Below, in pieces: positions 1-16,863 of a stretch of 64,000 bases of DNA (position 1 is its first letter; every line of letters starts with the position of its first letter). The notes under the pieces were generated by a model. It saw only the letters and a program-made list of their open reading frames with translations, made no database searches and was not told the origin of the DNA. Origin of the DNA: Amoebidium appalachense (lineage: Eukaryota > Ichthyosporea); NCBI GenBank assembly GCA_963693365.1, contig CAVNZM010000010.1, forward strand, positions 7,998,001 through 8,062,000. Direction: 5' to 3'. The translations under genes were made by a program, and so were the position numbers.

Positions 1-28
1 TTGCACCTAACGCATTGTGTGCATGCAG

Positions 29-4030
<4,002 letters not shown>

Positions 4031-4196
4031 CAGTAAAGGTGGTGGAAAAGGGGAGAGGAAGAGGGTGATGGGTGTGCATGGTTGCATGGTTGGTGAACCT
4101 GTGTGCCCTGCGATGATAGGCTATGTTATGTCAAGATTTAGGGTGGGTTAGTGTTGGTTCTCGAGATTTAGGGCGGGTTAGTGTTGGTTCCAAATT

Positions 4197-4235
<39 letters not shown>

Positions 4236-4559
4236 GTTTGCTTGCCGAGCTCCCCTAGATTTAGTTTTTGTCTCGTGTTTCAAGTTGTACATGTCGGGTG
4301 AAAGACAGAGTTTGTTTTTGGCGGTGATCGACTTAGTATCCTTGTCGATTTAGAGAGCAAGTGTATGAAGACTCTTTCGATTATGAGCACCGAACATTGA
4401 CGTATGCCAATGCCAATAGATGTGTTAGTCTCTAGGGTACGATAGCCTAATAAAAAATTTATCTTCAGACCTGTTTTGCCGTGTTTACGTTGTTGTAGTT
4501 ACGACGGTTGGCATGCTACTCGTGCCCATTCCGTAACAACCCCCATGCATTACCCCTTC

Positions 4560-4606
<47 letters not shown>

Positions 4607-4860
4607 ACATAAAACGCAGCGTCTCGCTAGGGAACGTTTCTGGACTCACATACTGCAAGCACACGTACCTACTATCGGCTATGATTCGCAATACCGAAGC
4701 CACCGCCAATCGCGCAATCGTTTTACACGTGTGCACAACCCCATGCTGTATATGCGTGCACGGCTTGCTCTCCACAACACACCCCCTCCACCCTCTCCTG
4801 CACCTGCACCTGCACCTGCACCTGCACCTGCACCCAACCTGCCTCCTATACACCCCTGCA
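4031..4860. other. 3' flank of the TFG-like gene: tandem 24-mer, T36, C46, (CACCTG)n
   Basis: No gene is seen. Two tandem copies of a ~24-bp unit containing TTTAGGG(T/C)GGGTTAGTG lie at 4135-4188. T36 follows at 4199-4234 and C46 at 4561-4606. A hexamer array CACCTG (about six units) lies at 4797-4836. A candidate polyadenylation signal AATAAA is at 4449-4454, about 420 bp after the TFG-like stop. Confidence 0.7.
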
Positions 4861-5117
4861 TCACGTTTCTTTCGCGCTGCTTCGAACACGCCGCCTACTG
4901 CACATTGATAGTCTTATGTCTCAATGTGTCTCAATGTATCTTTTCCTCTGCATATCTACACCGCTTCAACACCTCCAACATCGTTAGGATGAAGGAGCAC
5001 CTCCTTGCTTTCCCCACCGGCATTGCTCAACCTCGCCTTTCACAGATTGCTGCATGCCTCAAACGTGAATTGCGTAGTCGTTTTGAACTGAAACGTGTTA
5101 ACGTGTAGCAACCCCAT

Positions 5118-5500
5118 GTGATGGTGGTGTCTATGTTTCATAACTCCGGGCTCGATAGAATCCAAAGTTTGCAACGCATCATCAAAGACAAAGAAATACA
5201 TGCTCTCCTGCCGCTTGAAATGCGTAGTTTCCGTATCTCTGCTGTGTGGAAATGTGTGTCTACCCTGGGCTACACCACTATCAACTGCAAACACACCGCA
5301 CGACTCCCGCAGGACACCATTGCAAACATCCTTGCACAACCCTGCCCTTGCAACGACCCGCACTATGCGCCATACGTACACCCACAACACAGACACGTGC
5401 TTACATCGCGCTTAGACATTCCCGGCCTGCCCGCATACTTTGCATCGCTCATGCAGTTTAGAACCAAGCTCCGAATGCAGGTCGAGCAGACGGAGGACAC
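5118..5500 (+). pseudogene. Reverse-transcriptase family (KMHK type), N-terminal pre-RT domain remnant
   Basis: This frame carries the segment that normally precedes the RT domain in a widespread retroelement RT family of animals and protists. There is a long helical stretch, then a Cys-x-Cys motif (PCPCNDPHY), then HRHVLTSRLDI, the counterpart of the family's 'H-V-[IV]-T-G-D-L-x-I' block, then FRTKLRMQ in place of its 'KYR' block. The same frame is open upstream (4476-5105) but broken by TAG at 5106-5108. No RT palm domain follows; the next 400 bp show no family similarity. A complementary C-terminal fragment lies at 12950-14416 on the same strand. The family is assigned from memory of its motifs, not from a search. 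Confidence 0.5.
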
Positions 5501-6037
5501 CACCTGTAGCAATTTATTGACACAGGCGTTGCAAATTTCTGTAACAAATGGTACGATCTTGGTATGGCAGCTTATCCCTCTTTGGATCCGTGGGCAGCCC
5601 TACCACCTACTGAGGTGGTGCCTTATTTTCCTTCCTACCTCAGCAGAAATGTCTCGCTAGTAATGACAATGCCTATCTGTGTACGCGAAATGACTGCTGC
5701 GAATTCGAAGAAGGAAGGCTGCGAAGAAAAAATACCGTGCGGGCTGCGAAGAAGGAAGGAAAAATCGGCATCACCCAACACTGTTACGTCATTAGTGCGT
5801 CACCAGGAATGGGCGCATTATGATGTCATGATGGCAAACATCGATTGGCTACTTTTTCCCGCGCTTTTGGCTCTCAACGCTATTGGCCGCGAGGCGGTAC
5901 TATTGGGGATGCCTCGTAGGATCGCATATCCGATTAGCGCATAAAACTAACGTTTCATTATTTTATAAACGTATAATAACGATTGGTCCAGATCACGACG
6001 ATGTATAGCTTAGGTCTTTTGCGAATGGCGGACATCA

Positions 6038-6109
6038 TCCGAATTGGTCTAGTGGTTAGGATTCCACGCTCTCACCGTGGCGGCCGGGGTTCGATTCCCC
6101 GATTCGGAG
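6038..6109 (+). tRNA. tRNA-Glu (anticodon CTC)
   Basis: A full cloverleaf can be drawn: acceptor stem TCCGAAT/ATTCGGA; D-arm with TGGTCTAGTGGTTAGGATT; anticodon stem CCACG/CGTGG with loop CTCTCAC (anticodon CTC at 6071-6073); four-base variable region; T-stem CGGGG/CCCCG with loop TTCGATT; discriminator G. There is no intron. A and B box promoters (TGGTCTAGTGG and GGTTCGATTCC) are intact and a T-run follows immediately, so it is probably expressed. Confidence 0.97.
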
Positions 6110-6118
6110 TTTTTTTTT
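6110..6118 (+). terminator. RNA polymerase III T-run terminator of tRNA-Glu
   Basis: Nine T residues begin directly after the discriminator base, the standard Pol III stop signal. Confidence 0.9.
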
Positions 6119-8634
<2,516 letters not shown>

Positions 8635-8636
8635 TG

Positions 8637-8941
8637 TGTCGAACAGGATAGCCATCCGGTATGCCCTGCGTTAGCGTAGCACTAGTGATCGGGAATATTC
8701 GAGATATTCGGGATAAACTGGTGGATAGGTTCACGATAGATCAGGATAGATCTAGAGGAGTCTAGAAGATTCTGTTGGAGTGTTCTGATTGGTAGCGACT
8801 AGATCCATAGCGGCGGGTAGACCAATCGGGAATAGTATGTAACATTCCAGTGAGCCAGACCACAAGTATATAAAGGTCCCGGTGGGCCAGTCAATGTAAG
8901 TCAGCAAATAATAAAGTCTCACAGAGAAACCTCTAAGTTAC
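8637..8941 (+). repeat. 5' LTR of the copia element
   Basis: 305 bp starting TGTCGAACAGG and ending CTCTAAGTTAC. It carries a TATA box TATATAAAG at 8867-8875 and AATAAA at 8910-8915, leaving a very short R region. There is an internal repeat of CGGGAATA and GATATTCGGG, and short runs of GATAGATC/TCTAGA. Confidence 0.95.
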
Positions 8942-8955
8942 GGTTATGGGCCCAG
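8942..8955 (+). promoter_or_regulatory. Primer binding site, initiator tRNA-Met internal (half-tRNA) type
   Basis: GGTTATGGGCCCAG directly follows the 5' LTR. It is the reverse complement of CTGGGCCCATAACC, the anticodon stem-loop of eukaryotic initiator tRNA-Met. Drosophila copia is known to prime from a cleaved half of this tRNA using the same region. A normal 3'-CCA site would read TGG plus the acceptor-stem complement, which is absent. Confidence 0.85.
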
Positions 8956-8989
8956 TGCAACGCTACGATCAAGCGACTGTTGAGACAAG

Positions 8990-11659
8990 ATGGGAAGAGC
9001 AAAATGTCCAGTTCCCATGTATGAAGGAGAAGGCAAGGGCAAAATCTCCTACTCAATGTGGGCCATGCGCATGAAGTGCTTCCTCGAGGGCGAGGAATTA
9101 TGGTACACGATTGAAGACGTGGCTCCTGAAGTGATAGGAGAGGACGGCGAACCGGTGGAGCAACCTCCGGTGGAGATCGACCCCTTGGATCAGAAGAAGG
9201 CGACTTCCTACCTGGTGGAGACACTAGGTGATGTACCTGCAAGCCTGTGTCGGCGAGCTATTGCCGTAGGAAATCCCAAGGACATATGGGATACGGTAGC
9301 ATCATACGCTGCGCGCAACACAGATGAGCACAAGAGAATGTTGATTCAACAGTTCTGGCGTGCTGATATGATGCCGACGGAAAGCGTGCTGGAGTATGCG
9401 GCCCGCCTGGAGTGCATTGTGCAGGATCTTCTTCATATCGATCCCAATGGAGTTAGTGAGGACATGGTTGCCGAGAAATTCCTGGACGGTGTAGGCGCTG
9501 ACGACCGATTCCGCACCGACGTTAGGACCATTCAAGCTTTACCAGCAGCTGAGAAGACAATGGAAAAGATAATCGCCAAGCTGCGTGGTTTTGAGGAGAA
9601 CGAGGCTGCAAGGGAACAGCAGCGGGTGATGATGACCAGCACCCAATGGCGCGGCGGTACGCCACGACAGGACACCGGCAAGCCGCGCGTGACTGACATA
9701 TCCAAGGTGGAGTGTTACAAATGTCACAAGTTTGGGCACTACAAGTCACAGTGTCCAAAGAAGAAGAAGGGCGGCAATCGCGGCGACAAGGCGAAGCAGA
9801 ACGGAGCTTCCAAGGAGATACTCGCCATGGCGGTAAACAGCGGACTCCCTTCTTCAACTGAGTGGTATTGGGACTGCGGCGCAACCTCCCATGTCACATG
9901 CCGAAAGGACTGGATGGAAGACTTCCGGTCGATCACACCCAAACCCGTCGCTCTGGGTAACACCCCGGGTGTGATGGCGCTAGGAATAGGCGTCGTAAGA
10001 TTAACAAGTGAGTTCCAGGGCAACAGCATGACATTTAGACTGCAGAATGTGCTGTACGTGCCAGCATTTGGAACTAACGTGATGTCGGCTTCAAGCGCCG
10101 GCAAGCACGGGTTAAGAGGCATCACCGACGGTCGACAGTGTACGATTGAGAGTGCCACAGATGGCCAAGTTGTGGCCCGTGGGGTAGTGGAGGGAGGCCT
10201 GTATCGTCTCCTAGTGAAACCCGTATGTGAGAGCGTGAACATGGTGACCACTGCAGTCGGCAGCAGTGGGGGTAACACCGTGTGTGAGCCGGTAAAGGGC
10301 AGCGCCAGTTTATGGCACCGGCGGTTTGGTCATGTGGCAATAAACACGCTACAGAAGATGGTTAAAGAAAACATCGTCGAGGGTCTGTGCATCGACTGCA
10401 AAACCCAGGATGACGGTGTGTGCGAGGGATGCGCGAGAGGGAAGCAAGCCCGGCTCTCTTTCAGTAAGCTACCCCGCAAGACAGCGCCAGCGAAGCTCGA
10501 CAGAGTTCATTCTGATGTGGCAGGACCGTTCAACAAGGAGTCGCTACAAGGTTCCAAGTATTATGTCACCTTCATCGACGACAAGACAAGGTTCACTACG
10601 GTGTACTTCATGAAACATAAATCCCAAGTGCATACTTACTTCAAGAAGTACAAGGCACACGTAGAGAAGCAACACGGTGCCAGCATCAAGATTCTGCGTT
10701 CCGACAACGGGGGTGAGTACACCTCCACTGAGTTCAAGTCGTTCCTGGAAGCGTGCGGCATTGAACATGAGGCGACAGTCCCTTACACACCAGAGCAGAA
10801 TGGTGTAGCAGAGAGGGCTAACAGGACCATTGTCGAGACGGCGCGCTGCATGCTGCAGTCAGCAGGCATGAGTATGGGGTTCTGGCAGCTAGCAGTACAG
10901 GCAGCTGTGTACATCAAGAACCTGACGCCAACCACAGTACTGGGTGGCATGACACCTTGGGAGGCATGGTATGGAGAGAAGCCCGATGTTAGCCATCTAC
11001 GTGTATTTGGTAGCAAGGCATTTGTCCATGTGCCGAAGGACGAGCGCAGGAAGCTAGACGCCAAGAGTCGGGAGTGTAAATTCGTCGGCTACACAGGTGA
11101 CAGCAAGACGTACTTGTTGTGGGACACCGAGGCGCGCAAGACTATCGTCGGGCGAGATGTGGTGATCGATGAATCATGCACCCCAAAGGCCGGTATTCCG
11201 GTGGTGCAAGATGAGCCAATGGAATTGCTGATGCATAAGCCAATCGGAAATCAGCAGAGCTTGGAATCGAGGAATCCAATCAGCGTCAAGAAGCAACATT
11301 CCTTTCGGAAGCCTGCAATCGGCACTGACAGTGGATATGATTCAGATGCTATCGGCGACGGCGCGGGCGAGGACAGCGGCGATTCGGACGCGGCAGGGTC
11401 AGGAGACGAGGAAGATAGTGCAGAGTTGCAGGTTGCAACCAGAAGTGCCTATCCGTCTATGACTACAAGGCGCGGTGGGACCTACGGCATCAACGCAGGT
11501 GTAGTAGAGTACCGCGACAGTATCAGCATGGCAATTGAGAGTGCTGATAGCAATGAGGATGACCCTGTGACACTGGAAGAAGCAATCTCCAGGCCAGCAT
11601 CAAACACATCGACGTTCAGTACCACTACACCCGTGAGTGTGTGGAGAATGGGGATGTAG
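8990..11659 (+). CDS. Copia Gag-protease-integrase polyprotein (truncated before RT)
   Basis: 889 codons, uninterrupted. Gag occupies about residues 1-230, followed by a CCHC zinc knuckle (CYKCHKFGHYKSQC, from residue 242). The aspartic protease motif is D295-CGATSH, where the family usually has D-S-G-A. A GAG-pre-integrase zinc-binding region (LWHRRFGH...CEGC) begins near 441. The integrase core has D509, D572 and E608 with the expected D-35-E spacing, followed by the copia integrase tail (VFGSKAFVHVPK, KFVGYTGDSKTY). The acidic linker ends in VTLEEAISRP, which normally leads into RT. Here it jumps to the RNase H tail out of frame and stops at TAG. The ORF probably still makes Gag, PR and IN. 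Confidence 0.93.
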   Translation: MGRAKCPVPMYEGEGKGKISYSMWAMRMKCFLEGEELWYTIEDVAPEVIGEDGEPVEQPPVEIDPLDQKKATSYLVETLGDVPASLCRRAIAVGNPKDIWDTVASYAARNTDEHKRMLIQQFWRADMMPTESVLEYAARLECIVQDLLHIDPNGVSEDMVAEKFLDGVGADDRFRTDVRTIQALPAAEKTMEKIIAKLRGFEENEAAREQQRVMMTSTQWRGGTPRQDTGKPRVTDISKVECYKCHKFGHYKSQCPKKKKGGNRGDKAKQNGASKEILAMAVNSGLPSSTEWYWDCGATSHVTCRKDWMEDFRSITPKPVALGNTPGVMALGIGVVRLTSEFQGNSMTFRLQNVLYVPAFGTNVMSASSAGKHGLRGITDGRQCTIESATDGQVVARGVVEGGLYRLLVKPVCESVNMVTTAVGSSGGNTVCEPVKGSASLWHRRFGHVAINTLQKMVKENIVEGLCIDCKTQDDGVCEGCARGKQARLSFSKLPRKTAPAKLDRVHSDVAGPFNKESLQGSKYYVTFIDDKTRFTTVYFMKHKSQVHTYFKKYKAHVEKQHGASIKILRSDNGGEYTSTEFKSFLEACGIEHEATVPYTPEQNGVAERANRTIVETARCMLQSAGMSMGFWQLAVQAAVYIKNLTPTTVLGGMTPWEAWYGEKPDVSHLRVFGSKAFVHVPKDERRKLDAKSRECKFVGYTGDSKTYLLWDTEARKTIVGRDVVIDESCTPKAGIPVVQDEPMELLMHKPIGNQQSLESRNPISVKKQHSFRKPAIGTDSGYDSDAIGDGAGEDSGDSDAAGSGDEEDSAELQVATRSAYPSMTTRRGGTYGINAGVVEYRDSISMAIESADSNEDDPVTLEEAISRPASNTSTFSTTTPVSVWRMGM

Positions 11660-11766
11660 AACTTGTGTATTGCAGCACGAACAGTAACGTGGCCGACATG
11701 TGCACCAAAGCTTTAGGGAGACTTAAGTTAGTGCAGCATCGGCAGGCCATCGGCATGGCTGAGTAA
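11597..11766 (+). pseudogene. Copia RNase H C-terminal remnant after the internal deletion
   Basis: In a different frame from the Gag-IN ORF, this reads SIKHIDVQYHYTRE...NSNVADMCTKALGRLK and ends at TAA (11764-11766). KHI-D-x-x-YH-x-RE and AD-x-x-TKAL are the hallmark end of copia RNase H. The join with the IN linker lies at about 11592-11602. From family architecture about 1.3-1.5 kb (RT plus most of RNase H) is missing. Confidence 0.85.
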
Positions 11767-11891
11767 GAACTACAATTAGTGTAGTGTTAATGTTCGTGTA
11801 GTAGGTGTTATATGTGTTAGTATAGTAGCATAGTTTTAGAGTTGCATCTTAGGTTTAGGTTGCATGCGGTAGATAGATAGAACACAGTGCA

Positions 11892-11899
11892 AGTGGGGG
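11892..11899 (+). promoter_or_regulatory. Polypurine tract of the copia element
   Basis: AGTGGGGG lies directly before the 3' LTR (TGTCGAAC), the expected plus-strand primer position. Confidence 0.75.
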
Positions 11900-12204
11900 T
11901 GTCGAACAGGATAGCCATCCGGTATGCCCTGCGTTAGCGTAGCACTAGTGATCGGGAATATTCGAGATATTCGGGATAAACTGGTGGATAGGTTCACGAT
12001 AGATCAGGATAGATCTAGAGGAGTCTAGAAGATTCTGTTGGAGTGTTCTGATTGGTAGCGACTAGATCCATAGCGGCGGGTAGACCAATCGGGAATAGTA
12101 TGTAACATTCCAGTGAGCCAGACCACAAGTATATAAAGGTCCCGGTGGGCCAGTCAATGTAAGTCAGCAAATAATAAAGTCTCACAGAGAAACCTCTAAG
12201 TTAC
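11900..12204 (+). repeat. 3' LTR of the copia element
   Basis: No differences from 8637-8941 were found when read side by side. Its TATA box is at 12130-12138 and its AATAAA at 12173-12178. Confidence 0.95.
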
Positions 12205-12210
12205 ACTCAT

Positions 12211-12949
12211 AGCACTGGCTGCTCTTGGAACCATCCTGTCCAAAACGAAAATAAGCATCGCTAGGGGTATCCGTGCAATTGGGCTTTATTTAATTGGTTT
12301 ACAATCAGGCACCGTGTGACAGCCAGTGCTGCAACGATCGATTTTGACCAATTTCTACCATTGGTTGGTTAAAAAGAGCTTCGATGTGGGGTCAAAATCG
12401 TCATCTGCGCGCGCACTAACTGAAACATACAGGGGTTTACACACTTTTTATTGCGTGGACACTGCCCGAGGCCCAGCCACATTCGACGGCCTACTGCGTT
12501 TTCCAGCGCAGCCAATCAAATGCAGCCAGTGACATATGTAATGATGCTAGGCAACAATGAGCGCCATCGTAGTATATGACACCCCTATTACATATACATG
12601 TTGCCACTTGCCAGTCAACCGCCGAAATGATTGGTCCGTTGCGTGGCATGCTGCAACTTGAACAGTGCTCCGTGTCGCCGCCGTCTATATCTTGCTGCAA
12701 CAGTGCTCCGTGTCGCCGCCGTCTATAGCTCAGAGATGGCGCGTGACACCGTCAGTACGTGTCAGTGGGCAGCCGCCGTCTTTACGTATACTAAGTGTCG
12801 CCCCTTCCTGCCATATGCACCATGGCACAAGTAAGGGTATCTGATGTAAGAGCCTCACAAGTAAGGGTATCTGATGTAAGACTATCGGTACACTCTATTT
12901 TGGATATGCACAACACGCACCCAACACACACAACGTATCACATTGTCAA
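12211..12949. other. Unassigned sequence with two short tandem duplications
   Basis: No gene is recognised. A 25-bp unit (GTGCTCCGTGTCGCCGCCGT plus CTATA) occurs at about 12665 and 12707. A 26-bp unit (CACAAGTAAGGGTATCTGAT plus GTAAGA) occurs twice at about 12827-12882. Confidence 0.6.
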
Positions 12950-14416
12950 GCTTCTGTGCTTCTACTGTGTCGCTTCCAAAAACGCTTCGTAGTCACCACC
13001 ATGGATAAAGCTAGCAACACGTTCTGCAAAAAACACTACGTTAGCAGCATTACAGCCGAACTGCATGAACCTGCCGCAACATACACCGTCTGCAACACTG
13101 CACCAAAAGACATCGTTGCACAACACTTTGCATTTCTCAAAACACATGACATAAAAGGCACACCAGGACGCCGCACTGCACGCTTGCCCACATTTTAGGC
13201 CATAGTTAAATGCACAAAACACCACCCACCTTCCGTTTCATTGCCAACTCCTCTGCCACATCACTTGAACCTCTCTCCCGCCTTCTCACTAGTGTGTTTA
13301 TGTTCGTCTCCCCTGCCATGATGTTGAACGTATGTGGTGTGATGTTCAAGTTGACATGTCAAATTTTGAACCCCACCTGCCGCACAACACTAGCTCTTGG
13401 ATTCTCACGGATAGCACCGCACTCACACACACAATCAACGCCCTTAACCGTACCACACGCCAACACGAAAATACGCCCGTGTCTGTGTTTGATTTTTCCA
13501 CACTCTACACCAAGATTGACTTGCATGATTTGAAAGCTCGCCTCACTACACTGATTGACGCAATAATTGTCAAAAAATGCACGGACGCTCGCAAACCACA
13601 CATGTTTATTAAGAAAACCGGCTCCACGTTGTCCTTGGTGGATCGTGTAGATGATAATTCTTTGAGCCTAAAGAACACTCTCTGCATCTCTCTAAGGCAC
13701 AGCTTGTGGATTTTCTATGTTTCCTCGTAGATAACATATATGTAGTGTTTGGCGATACCCTCTACAAACAGGATATTGGTATCCCCATGGGTATAAACTG
13801 TGCTGTTTTCTTGGCTAATTTCTATCTCTTTACCTATGAGTTGGATTTTGTTCGCAAGCTTATTGAACACGACCGCATTGATGTCTTGGTAGAGTTTCAG
13901 TAAGTTACTCGCCGCTACATAGATGATTTGATCTCCCTTCATAATCCTCGCATTCTCTCCCACCTCTATTTAGAAGATTGTAATTTCGGTCTATATCCCA
14001 AGACCAGCCTTCAACTTAAACCTGCCGGTTCCTCCCCCTCTGTCCCCTACCTCGACTTGCATATCACCTGCACTAATCACGGCATTCACACAACCATCTA
14101 CAACAAGCTCGACACACCCACATCCAATACACTAGACATCGTTCGTTTCCCACACCACGACTCATTCTTCTCCCGCACTGCAAAATACGGCATCGTGACA
14201 AGTCAAATGCATAGCTACCAGCGCAAATGCTCCACACTAGCTGCATTCACCACATGCACTGCACGACTTGCTAAAACGTTGCTTAACAAAGGCTACTCGT
14301 TTAGACTCTTGCACCACAAAATGCACAGCTTTCTCGCCACACACCCGCACATATACCGTGGCGTTCACTCCTCTCACGTACTCTCCATCATCACTAAAAA
14401 GATCAACACTCCCTAG
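12950..14416 (+). pseudogene. Reverse-transcriptase (KMHK-type family), frameshifted C-terminal two thirds
   Basis: Family motifs run in order but across frames. Frame 2 has FVVTTMDKASNTFCKKHY (12977 on). Frame 1 has MHKTPPTFRFIANSSATSLE (13210 on). Frame 3 has VFDFSTLYTKI, the motif A aspartate block (about 13483-13515). Frame 2 has FLVDNIYVVFGDTLYKQDIG and IPMGINCAVFLANFYLFTYE (13706 on), an in-frame TAA (13901-13903), then RRYIDDLISL with the catalytic YIDD, then VPYLDLHI and a conserved tail ending at TAG (14416). At least three frame changes and one nonsense codon make it inactive. I read it as a retroelement RT, perhaps Penelope-related; the clade is not certain. Confidence 0.72.
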
Positions 14417-14419
14417 TCC

Positions 14420-14542
14420 CCCACTCTATCCCGATCGCGCCCCCCCCCCCCCTCTCCCCCCTACCAGCCCCTACACCTCTCCACCCCCCCCCCCCTCCCT
14501 CCCGCTCTCCCTCTCTCTCTCTCCCTCTCCCTCTCTCTCCCT

Positions 14543-14574
<32 letters not shown>

Positions 14575-14592
14575 TTTTCGCTCGCTCGCGCT

Positions 14593-14680
<88 letters not shown>

Positions 14681-15421
14681 CCCCTCTCTCTCTCGTTCTC
14701 TCCCTCCCTCTCTCTCTCTCTCCCTCTCCCCCTCTCTCCCCCCCCCTCCCCCCCCCCCCCCCTCTCCCCCCCCCGCTCCTTTCCCAAACAATTCCCCCGC
14801 CGTTCTTCTTTCTCAGCCGGCTAGGTTTTTGGGTTGCCTGGTAAGTTTTGAAATGGAGCTCTCGTCTCTGATCTGACCACCACAGAGTTTTTTTTATATT
14901 TTTTTGTTTTTTTTAATTCTTCTCTTCTCCCCCCCCCCCCCCCCTTCCTTTTCCCCCTCCCTCTCTCCCCTCCCTTCCCCCTTCGCCCTTCCCCGGCCCA
15001 CTCCCCTCCGCCCCCCCTTCCCCTCCTACCTCCCCCCCCCCCCCCCCCCCTCCCCCTGGCCAAACCCTGTATACACTCTTCTCATCAGCAGGTCTCTAAC
15101 CCACTCTGCAGAACGTTTTACGCATTTCTCCCCTTGAAGAACTTGGTCGTTGGTGCGTTTTTGTCTGATATCTAACGACTCTGCAAGGTCCCCTGAGACT
15201 ACTGACACTCTAACATTCCCTCCCCTCTCTTACTCTCACCCCCCCCCCCCCCCCCCTCCCCCCCCCCTTCCCCTCCTCCTTCCCCTATCATTTTCTCTGC
15301 ACACTCAACAGGTCTTAACCAGCTCTGCACATCGTTAGTCACAATCTTCTCTCATATATGAGAGAATGATCCGTATTGGTACGATTTGACTAATATCTGA
15401 CGATTCTGCAGCATCCCTAAG

Positions 15422-15502
<81 letters not shown>

Positions 15503-15689
15503 TCTCTTTTTTTTTTTTTTTTTTTTTTGGCGCCTGTTGTTTTGCTTGTCATTTGTTGTTCTGGTTGACTACCTGTAATCTTCGCTTATTTATGTGTGTG
15601 TGTGTGTATGTATGTATGTTGTGCGGGGGTGGCACACACCGGTGTCTACTTTTCTTCCTACTGTTTTTCTCTCCACACACGTCATCTGT
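14420..15689. repeat. Pyrimidine-rich low-complexity block: (CT)n, poly-C, poly-T
   Basis: C/T-only stretches fill 14438-14765, including near-pure (CT)n at 14592-14674, and 14927-15055. A composite C38-(CT)n-T20 lies at 15422-15528. Two ~45-bp segments resemble each other: 15079-15120 (ACTCTTCTCATCAGCAGGTC, then TAACCCACTCTGCA) and 15300-15335 (CACTCAACAGGTCTTAACCAGCTCTGCACA). Each is followed by TGATATCTAACGA or TAATATCTGACGA, suggesting a duplicated ~200-bp unit. No gene is seen. Confidence 0.75.
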
Positions 15690-16440
15690 CCACTTCTGCA
15701 TACCCCCTCTCATAGCTACAGACACACTTCACACATTGCGTTACGCGCACGCATGCACACACCGCTCTGTTGGCGACAGCTCCCTTGGAACCCATGCGGC
15801 ATGTTACCCGCCGGCGTAACATAACTCGGACTATCGGTTTGGCTTTTTTCAAGCTCAAAGCAATGGGTGATACCATATTTCCGGCTGACATCCGGGGGCA
15901 TAGCTTTCCGTTCGAAGACGATAAAGTTCCGCCCTAGTAAGCGTTTTACTACCCTGCGGTGTGGGTCAAATCTCATATTTCCCCCTCTGATTGCGAATTC
16001 TGCGGCCTTCGGGACTTAATTCTTTTCAGCTGGTGTTGTATGTTAGCCAGGGAAGTATCGACTTAGGTAGCGACGGGGGAAATTCCTAGAAGCCCCGTCT
16101 CCTGAGTTCCTATCTATATTAAATTTTTTCTTGCTTCTGTTTACTGCTGCAACTTTAACCCCCGGCCTTTCCCACTGCCCTTGCCTGCATAAGCAACCCT
16201 GCTCGTCTCTGATCAAGACGGGTGACCTACCCATGTTCAAGTGAAACAATATCTGAGTTGGGTTTCGTTAACGAGGTGAATAGGTCGAAACTCGGGTACT
16301 GTGGATGACGTGGGGCCCCCCTGAGGATGGGCTCCGCTTATTATGCATACTCTTTAGGTATGGCTTGCATTCTGCATCGTGTTATCCGTTTGTTCTTGTG
16401 TACTTCGTACTTTTTGACGCATTCAAACCCCCCCCCCCAC
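15690..16440 (+). repeat. Poly-C-ending dispersed repeat, long copy A
   Basis: About 745 bp matching 24796-25543 in inverted orientation with scattered substitutions and small indels (roughly 93-95% by eye). The + strand ends CATCGTGTTATCCGTTTG...TTTTTGACGCATTCAAA followed by a C run. 5'-truncated copies carrying only the last ~105 bp occur in introns at 2006-2110 and twice at 60455-60618. Opposite-strand ORFs (15716-15976 and 16043-16249) are kept open in both long copies, but I recognise no product. Confidence 0.8.
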
Positions 16441-16863
16441 CACCACCACCACCACCACCACCACGTGCACCACCACCACCCACCCACCCCACCCCCACCC
16501 CACCCCAACCCACCCCAGCCCACCCACCACCCCCCGGCTAAGGTCCGTGCTCTAATTAAAGGCATATTGCCACGCCTCTCCTGCCCTTCTGGTTTGACAC
16601 AAACCAAAAATTGTGTGTTAATCAATTAAGCCACATCGCCGATGATCCGCAGTTTCTTTCTGGAACACTTGATGCCAGTGGTGACGTCATCTGCTCTCGG
16701 CATCACATGATGGCGCAATCAAGTCTTGGATTTCTCGGCCGCCGGCGCCAGCTTTGAAAAGCGAAAAGTCGCGAAACCACACACTCATAAAGGGGTTGGG
16801 TCAAAAGCGAGTGGTTAGAGGTAGAAGGTGTTATTTTCACACGCATACACAGACACGCACACC
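16441..16863. promoter_or_regulatory. Upstream region of the GHITM-like gene
   Basis: After (CCA)n/(CCCA)n sequence (16437-16533), 300 bp of unique sequence leads to the GHITM start. It contains TGACGTCATC (CRE-like, about 16681) and CATCACATGATGG (E-box CACATG, about 16700). No clear TATA box is seen. Promoter function is inferred from position only. Confidence 0.35.

Larger units (their letters stand above)
8637..12204 (+). mobile_element. Ty1/copia LTR retrotransposon, internally deleted (no RT)
   Basis: Two 305-bp LTRs (8637-8941 and 11900-12204) are identical on reading, so insertion was recent. Order: LTR, primer site complementary to an internal part of initiator tRNA-Met, Gag-PR-IN ORF, RNase H tail, polypurine tract, LTR. 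The flanks carry the 5-bp repeat CTCAT (8630-8634 and 12206-12210). Two extra bases (TG) lie between it and the left LTR, and one (A) between it and the right LTR. The integrase domain precedes the place where RT should be, which is copia order. The whole RT and most of RNase H are missing, so this copy cannot move without help. Confidence 0.95.

Noticed and set aside
4133-4190. TTTAGGG-like units suggesting an interstitial telomere
   Set aside because: Only two copies of a 24-bp unit containing TTTAGGG once each; no consecutive telomere repeats.
14268-14876. Leu-Ser-Pro-rich ORF after the RT pseudogene
   Set aside because: Low-complexity (CT)n translation; the RT reading frame itself ends at TAG 14416 in another frame.
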